The notes under the pieces: generated by a model
The model's database searches: none
What the model was told of the DNA's origin: nothing
The model's input: only the letters and a program-made list of their open reading frames with translations
Position numbers and translations under genes: made by a program
In this document: one piece after another, positions 59,918 through 64,000 of the stretch
How the letters are laid out: each line of letters begins with the position of its first letter
Numbering within the stretch: the stretch's first letter is position 1
Assembly (NCBI GenBank): GCA_904066235.2
Contig: CAJFCV020000004.1
Location: 5,270,001-5,334,000 of the forward strand
Direction of reading: 5' to 3'
Source: Bursaphelenchus xylophilus
Lineage: Eukaryota > Nematoda > Chromadorea > Rhabditida > Aphelenchoididae
DNA: 64,000 nt

Positions 59918-62900
59918 TTAAGAACTGTTCTCGTCAGCCTTCGCGACTTCAGATTCCTCGCTGACATTGGAAACCTCCATCAATTCCTCATTGGATTCAA
60001 CTTCAGGCTGAGTTTCTTGGGTCGACTGTTCATTTTCGGAGGTCTCCTTCTCTGATTTTTCTTCCGATTTGTCAACTTCCTTCTCATCCTTCTTAGATTC
60101 TTTCTCTCTTTCATCCTTTTCTTTCTTATCGCTCTTTTCTTTATCTTCCTTCTTCTCTCTTTTTGGCGGAGGCATTACTTTGTCAACAATTGAGACTAAT
60201 CTTTCCCCGAGTTTCTTAGCGTCCAGCAATGAAGTCTTCATCAGCACTGTATCATCTTGAGTATTCTGTAAAAACATGTGTAATAGAAGACCAACTTTCA
60301 GATATTGCAAACAAAAGACAGACACTTACTTTCAGGCATTTCTCGGCATCATAAAGTCTCTTTTTGTACTTCTCCAGGTCCTCTTCCAAATGTTTCCGCT
60401 TCTTATCATATCTATCGCGTTGCTCCTTTACACTCTCTACAAAAGTGTTTTGAAACATAATTTTTACTCACTCAAAGTAACTTCTAACTGTTCGATCTTC
60501 AACAATGCATCACTTCTCTCATTGTCTACCTTCTTCTGAGCCTCCAAGGTCTGGGTAATGTTGAGAACTGTTCCTTTGTAGAATACAACACCGTTTTCAG
60601 TGACATCAGGGGTAGACGTAGCCGTGACATTGCTCGGTTGTGCTTTCTCTGGTTGATATTGCTTTAACAATTCGGATCGCGAAGGGGCTTCCGGGGCTGG
60701 TTCAGGAAAATATTTCGTATTTCCATCCTTGTCCACCCACTTATCGGTGATGTTACGGTAATTGAATCTATCCCGGGAGGACACCTTCTTCACAATCTTG
60801 GAAATGGTGCTTCTGGATATATCTAGGCCAATAGAATTAACAACTTCTTCCAAGTCCCGATCATTCAGGTATCCACAACCATTTATATCAAAGTGAGTAA
60901 AGGCCTGGAAAGCGGAGACATTATTGACCAGAGCTCGGAAGTTGGTCCTCAGATCAATGTTCTCCTTTTTGTCCTTATCCTTGGTTGATTCTTTCTTTTC
61001 TTTATCATCTTTTTTCTCTTCCTTAGACTCCTCTTTCTTTTCCTCTATATTTTCGGTCTCAATTTCCTCGGCCTTTTCTTCTCCGTTTTCAGATTTCTCG
61101 TCGGGTTTGGCCAAACTTTCATCCCTTCGTTTCTTCTCTGTTTCCTTGTCCAAAACTGAATTTAAAATATGGAACACTCCAAATGCGTTTGACCGGTCGA
61201 TGGCTTCCTTCAGTGCTTCGGCAAACAAGAATACCTAAAGCGAGATGATTTTTTTTAGAGCGTCCTCTCATCGACTGGGGAAAACGCCGACCAGGGAAAA
61301 TGAATTATGACCGACCGTCATTAACAGTTCGCGGTTTAAAGATAAAACGCTAGCCAAGTATAAGGTTAGCCTAAAATTATCCTAAATGGCTAGCCAAAAA
61401 GCTGGATGGACAGCCAAATAATCCAACTGGCTGGCTATGCAAAAACCAGTCCAACACAGCGAAACGTAGACGCCGGTCTTCTAGGTTGTTTTTCGCAGAG
61501 AATAGCTACATAGGTTAAGAATTTCAAAAATTTTCTTTTCCCCAATCACCTAACCCCGGCTTCTTTTCCACAGAAAGACTCACCTCAAAGCTGGCTTCCT
61601 TATTATCATCCAGTCTGTAATCAAGCACTGTTTGAAGGGATGTCAACTTGCAGTTGAACTTTCCGCCCTTGGCCGATTTACTCGGGTAGATCAAGACGGC
61701 GGGTTCCTTGGGGAAAGTGTAATGTCTTTCTATCTGAGACTTCTTTTCCTTTTTCTGACGCTCGAACTGCTCCAATTCTTTCTTGTAAGCCGGGTCGCTC
61801 TCGTATTTCGGTCGTTCTTCTTTCTTCTCTTCCTAAAAAAATACATATTTAATTACTTTCAAACCATTATTTAAAACACGCAGACGTTTCAACAATCACT
61901 AATTTAAAGATTTCATCTAAATGTCATGGAAAATAGTTTTCCCTCTCAATTTTTTGGGTTTCCGACAACGGATTTGACAATCGAATGACCTAACCGACGT
62001 TTAACTTAATCTTTTGACATATACACCCGTGGTAAAATTCGCGTGCAACCTTCCAAAAAATTAAATAATCATCAAAAAATCATAACTATATGAATCTTCA
62101 AACTTCCTATGTTTTTCATACTGCCTTTTCTTAGGACATATGGGTGTAGAAAGCGCCCACGAGGCCTGGCAAAGCCGTTGGATGGTCGGCGGCGACTTGT
62201 TTTTTTAATTTTGGCTATTAGTAACATTAGTTTTCTTTATCCTGAGTTATTGTAACATATAACAGACCAAAATTTGCGGCAAAAAACGAAGATCCGTAAC
62301 TTTTACCTAGATATTATTGATGTGAATACATGTAAAATGCCTCAAAATAGGTGACAAGCTAACCTGATACCCGATCAATCTTATTAAAAGGCAACCCAGG
62401 GAGCCCCCCGCCTCCTTTCGGCACTTCGCCCACCTAGTATCGGTTGAATTCAAATAAAATGTCAAAAATGAATTTCTTGTGTGGTTTTCCGACTGAAAAA
62501 ATATTTTTTTTTTTCGGATTTTTTTTGCCAATTGCGACACTTCGTTTGAACAAAACTCAAAAGTGGGCGGGAGATACCTTTGTTCTATTTTGGGTTGCCG
62601 TGGGCTGGACCGGGCCCGGAAATGCCAAAAGAACGGGCTATGTCTGCAAAGACATTATCCTACCTTAATGTCGTCAGCATCCATTTTCTCGTCTACCTGT
62701 TCGACCTCGGCCTTCTCTTCTTCTGATGCCTCTTTCTTTGTATCACCCTCCTCATTTATTTGTTCTCCAGCAGCTTCAGTTTCATCAGCCACTTCATCAG
62801 TCATAATCAGGTCTTCCTTGACTTCGACATTGTTCTCTTCTTCTTCTTTTTCCTTATCAAGAGCTTCTTGCAGACGTTGAGCCAAAGCATTTTTCACTCC

Positions 62901-64000
62901 ACGAGAATCAATTCCTCTTAAATCCAATTCTTCTCTTAAATCAGCCACCTTGAAATAAAAATACCATTATTTGATTTTTATGCTTACTTTCATAGCCTTT
63001 ACAATCAGCTCCGACCAATGAGTTGGTTTTATTTCCTCTGGTTGCTGATCGTTTTCTTCTGCTTTACTTCCATTTTCGTTAGAATCATGTTCTTTCTAAA
63101 AGAAATAACATTATTCACGTAGCCCAGCATGAGAAAGGTAAAAGAATAAGTACGAGAAACGTAGTCCCCAATAAAAATAAGATCAGCTAAAAGCTCAGAT
63201 TGGCGTCTCTACGGCTAGCCTAGACTGTGTTACGAACTTAACACAAAGCCACAACAATCACACAAAACATCAACAAACGCCCAAAATGTAAAAGGTTTGA
63301 GGGGAGAACAAGACTGCACCTCTGTTTCCGTCGTTCCATTTTGGGGTTCTTCAGTCTGAGGTTCAACCCGAGCTGATACAGCCGGTTCTGGCTGGGTCAC
63401 CTTCTCTTCAACTGATTCATCTTGCTCGGACTCCTTGTTCTCATCTCCTTCTGTCTTAATCCCCAATCTTTTAATCAATTCAGGGCTTGGTTTGAACTGC
63501 TCAGCATCGATGGCCTCCAACTTAGACTTCAGCTGATTCGGAAGCACCTCTTCGACAATGCGTTTGTAGGTCTCGGGATCCGGACAGAGATTGGGAGTGG
63601 CACTCACATCCGGCAACATTAAAGTCACAATGTCATGACGCTGACGATCCGCTCGATGGTAATGAATTTGGGCCATTTGATACCTGAGTGGATATAACGA
63701 ATGCAGAGAACGAAACGAAGAGAGAGAAAATAATAAAGTTTGAGTCATGGTTCGGATCAAGGACTTATATCGACTTGATAAACAACCGACGACTCACGAG
63801 GAGCCGGGGTTGATTATACCCGCAGTGGAATCCGGCAAAATCGTTATCTATCTGGCTCAATAATCCATGCTCTCCCTTTATGTCCCTGCGGGTTGGAGAA
63901 TCCAAAGAAACAACACAGAAGAAAATAACTTACCACACTGGGCAGTTCTGCAGATCCACACCGACTGATGCTTTCGTGGTCCTGACGGCTGTATTAATCA
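59918..64000 (-). CDS. CCAR1-type cell-cycle/apoptosis regulator (5' part outside window)
   Basis: Exons: >64000-63934, 63683-63320, 63095-62988, 62948-62664, 61832-61584, 61234-60472, 60436-60330 and 60265-59918; 763 codons are visible. CCAR1/CARP1 and CCAR2/DBC1 are nuclear co-regulators of transcription and splicing. Seen in order: the end of the DBC1/CARP1 inactive-Nudix region (DLQNCPVWYQMAQIHYHRAD, LMLPDVSATPNLCPDPETY), a Glu-rich linker, a SAP-like helix pair (VADLREELDLRGIDSRGVKN, ALAQRL), the ERHYTFPKEPAVLIYPSKSA block with LDYRLDDNKEASFEVFLFAE, a Lys/Glu tract, an EF-hand-like segment (FTHFDINGCGYLNDRDLEEV), a coiled coil (EAQKKVDNERSDALLKIEQL, KEQRDRYDKKRKHLEEDLEK) and an acidic tail. 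SAP plus EF-hand order favours CCAR1. C. elegans lst-3 is the probable counterpart. The S1-like N-terminus lies outside the window. Confidence 0.9.

Noticed and set aside
60069..61238. Long Ser/Phe-rich plus-strand frames opposite the CCAR gene
   Set aside because: They are antisense shadows of Lys/Glu-rich coding sequence (GAA/AAG read in reverse as TTC/CTT).

Overview
The window looks like nuclear DNA of a nematode. Protein-coding genes are split by many short introns (often 40-60 nt) with GT donors and T-rich acceptors. The gene set fits that phylum: an EGL-4-type cGMP-dependent kinase, a CLR-1-like receptor tyrosine phosphatase, a secreted C6/DUF281-type protein, an N-terminal-paired-domain gene and 5-hydroxyisourate hydrolase. 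Acceptors ending TAG are unusually common. I could not name the species. All exon models below were built by hand from splice sites and reading frame; for the genes traced end to end, the summed exon lengths are divisible by three.

Layout. 1-220 holds a probable terminal piece of a gene that runs off the left edge; 221-4951 has no gene I can support. 4952-7537 is a mariner element split by a second element with TTAA target sites and ~550-bp inverted repeats. 8959-9205 is a small Tc1/mariner-type MITE. Genes then follow: secreted HIU hydrolase (+, 9481-10323), a four-finger C2H2 protein (-, 10771-11787), AP-3 delta adaptin (-, 12031-16623), an ataxin-7/Sgf73-like SAGA subunit candidate (-, 17463-19740), a C6-domain secreted protein (-, 20235-20714) and a paired-domain gene (-, 21326-21997, 5' end not found).

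23463-32345 (-) is a cGMP-dependent protein kinase with at least three alternative first exons spread over a 6-kb intron, followed upstream on the same strand by a complete CCM2 (malcavernin) homologue (32725-36557) and by MCM6 (37366-40204). 40205-44433 is non-coding and holds a 1.46-kb foldback element.

44434-46123 (+) encodes a low-complexity protein that keeps two short motifs resembling BCL9/Legless HD1 (Pygo-binding) and HD2 (beta-catenin-binding). Then come an unrecognised small gene (-, 46851-47353), mitochondrial ferredoxin FDX2 (-, 48573-49138), a decayed mariner (49387-50682), the CLR-1-like receptor phosphatase (-, 51173-57652) and the C-terminal two-thirds of a CCAR1-type regulator (-, 59918 to the right edge).

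The genes are not one pathway. They are ordinary chromosomal neighbours covering replication (MCM6), vesicle sorting (AP-3), signalling (PKG, CLR-1, CCM2, BCL9-like), transcription (ataxin-7-like, CCAR, zinc finger, paired) and metabolism (HIU hydrolase, FDX2). The most novel points are the BCL9-like gene, the PKG alternative first exons together with a splice-compatible CCM2-to-PKG junction, and the nested and overlapping foldback elements.
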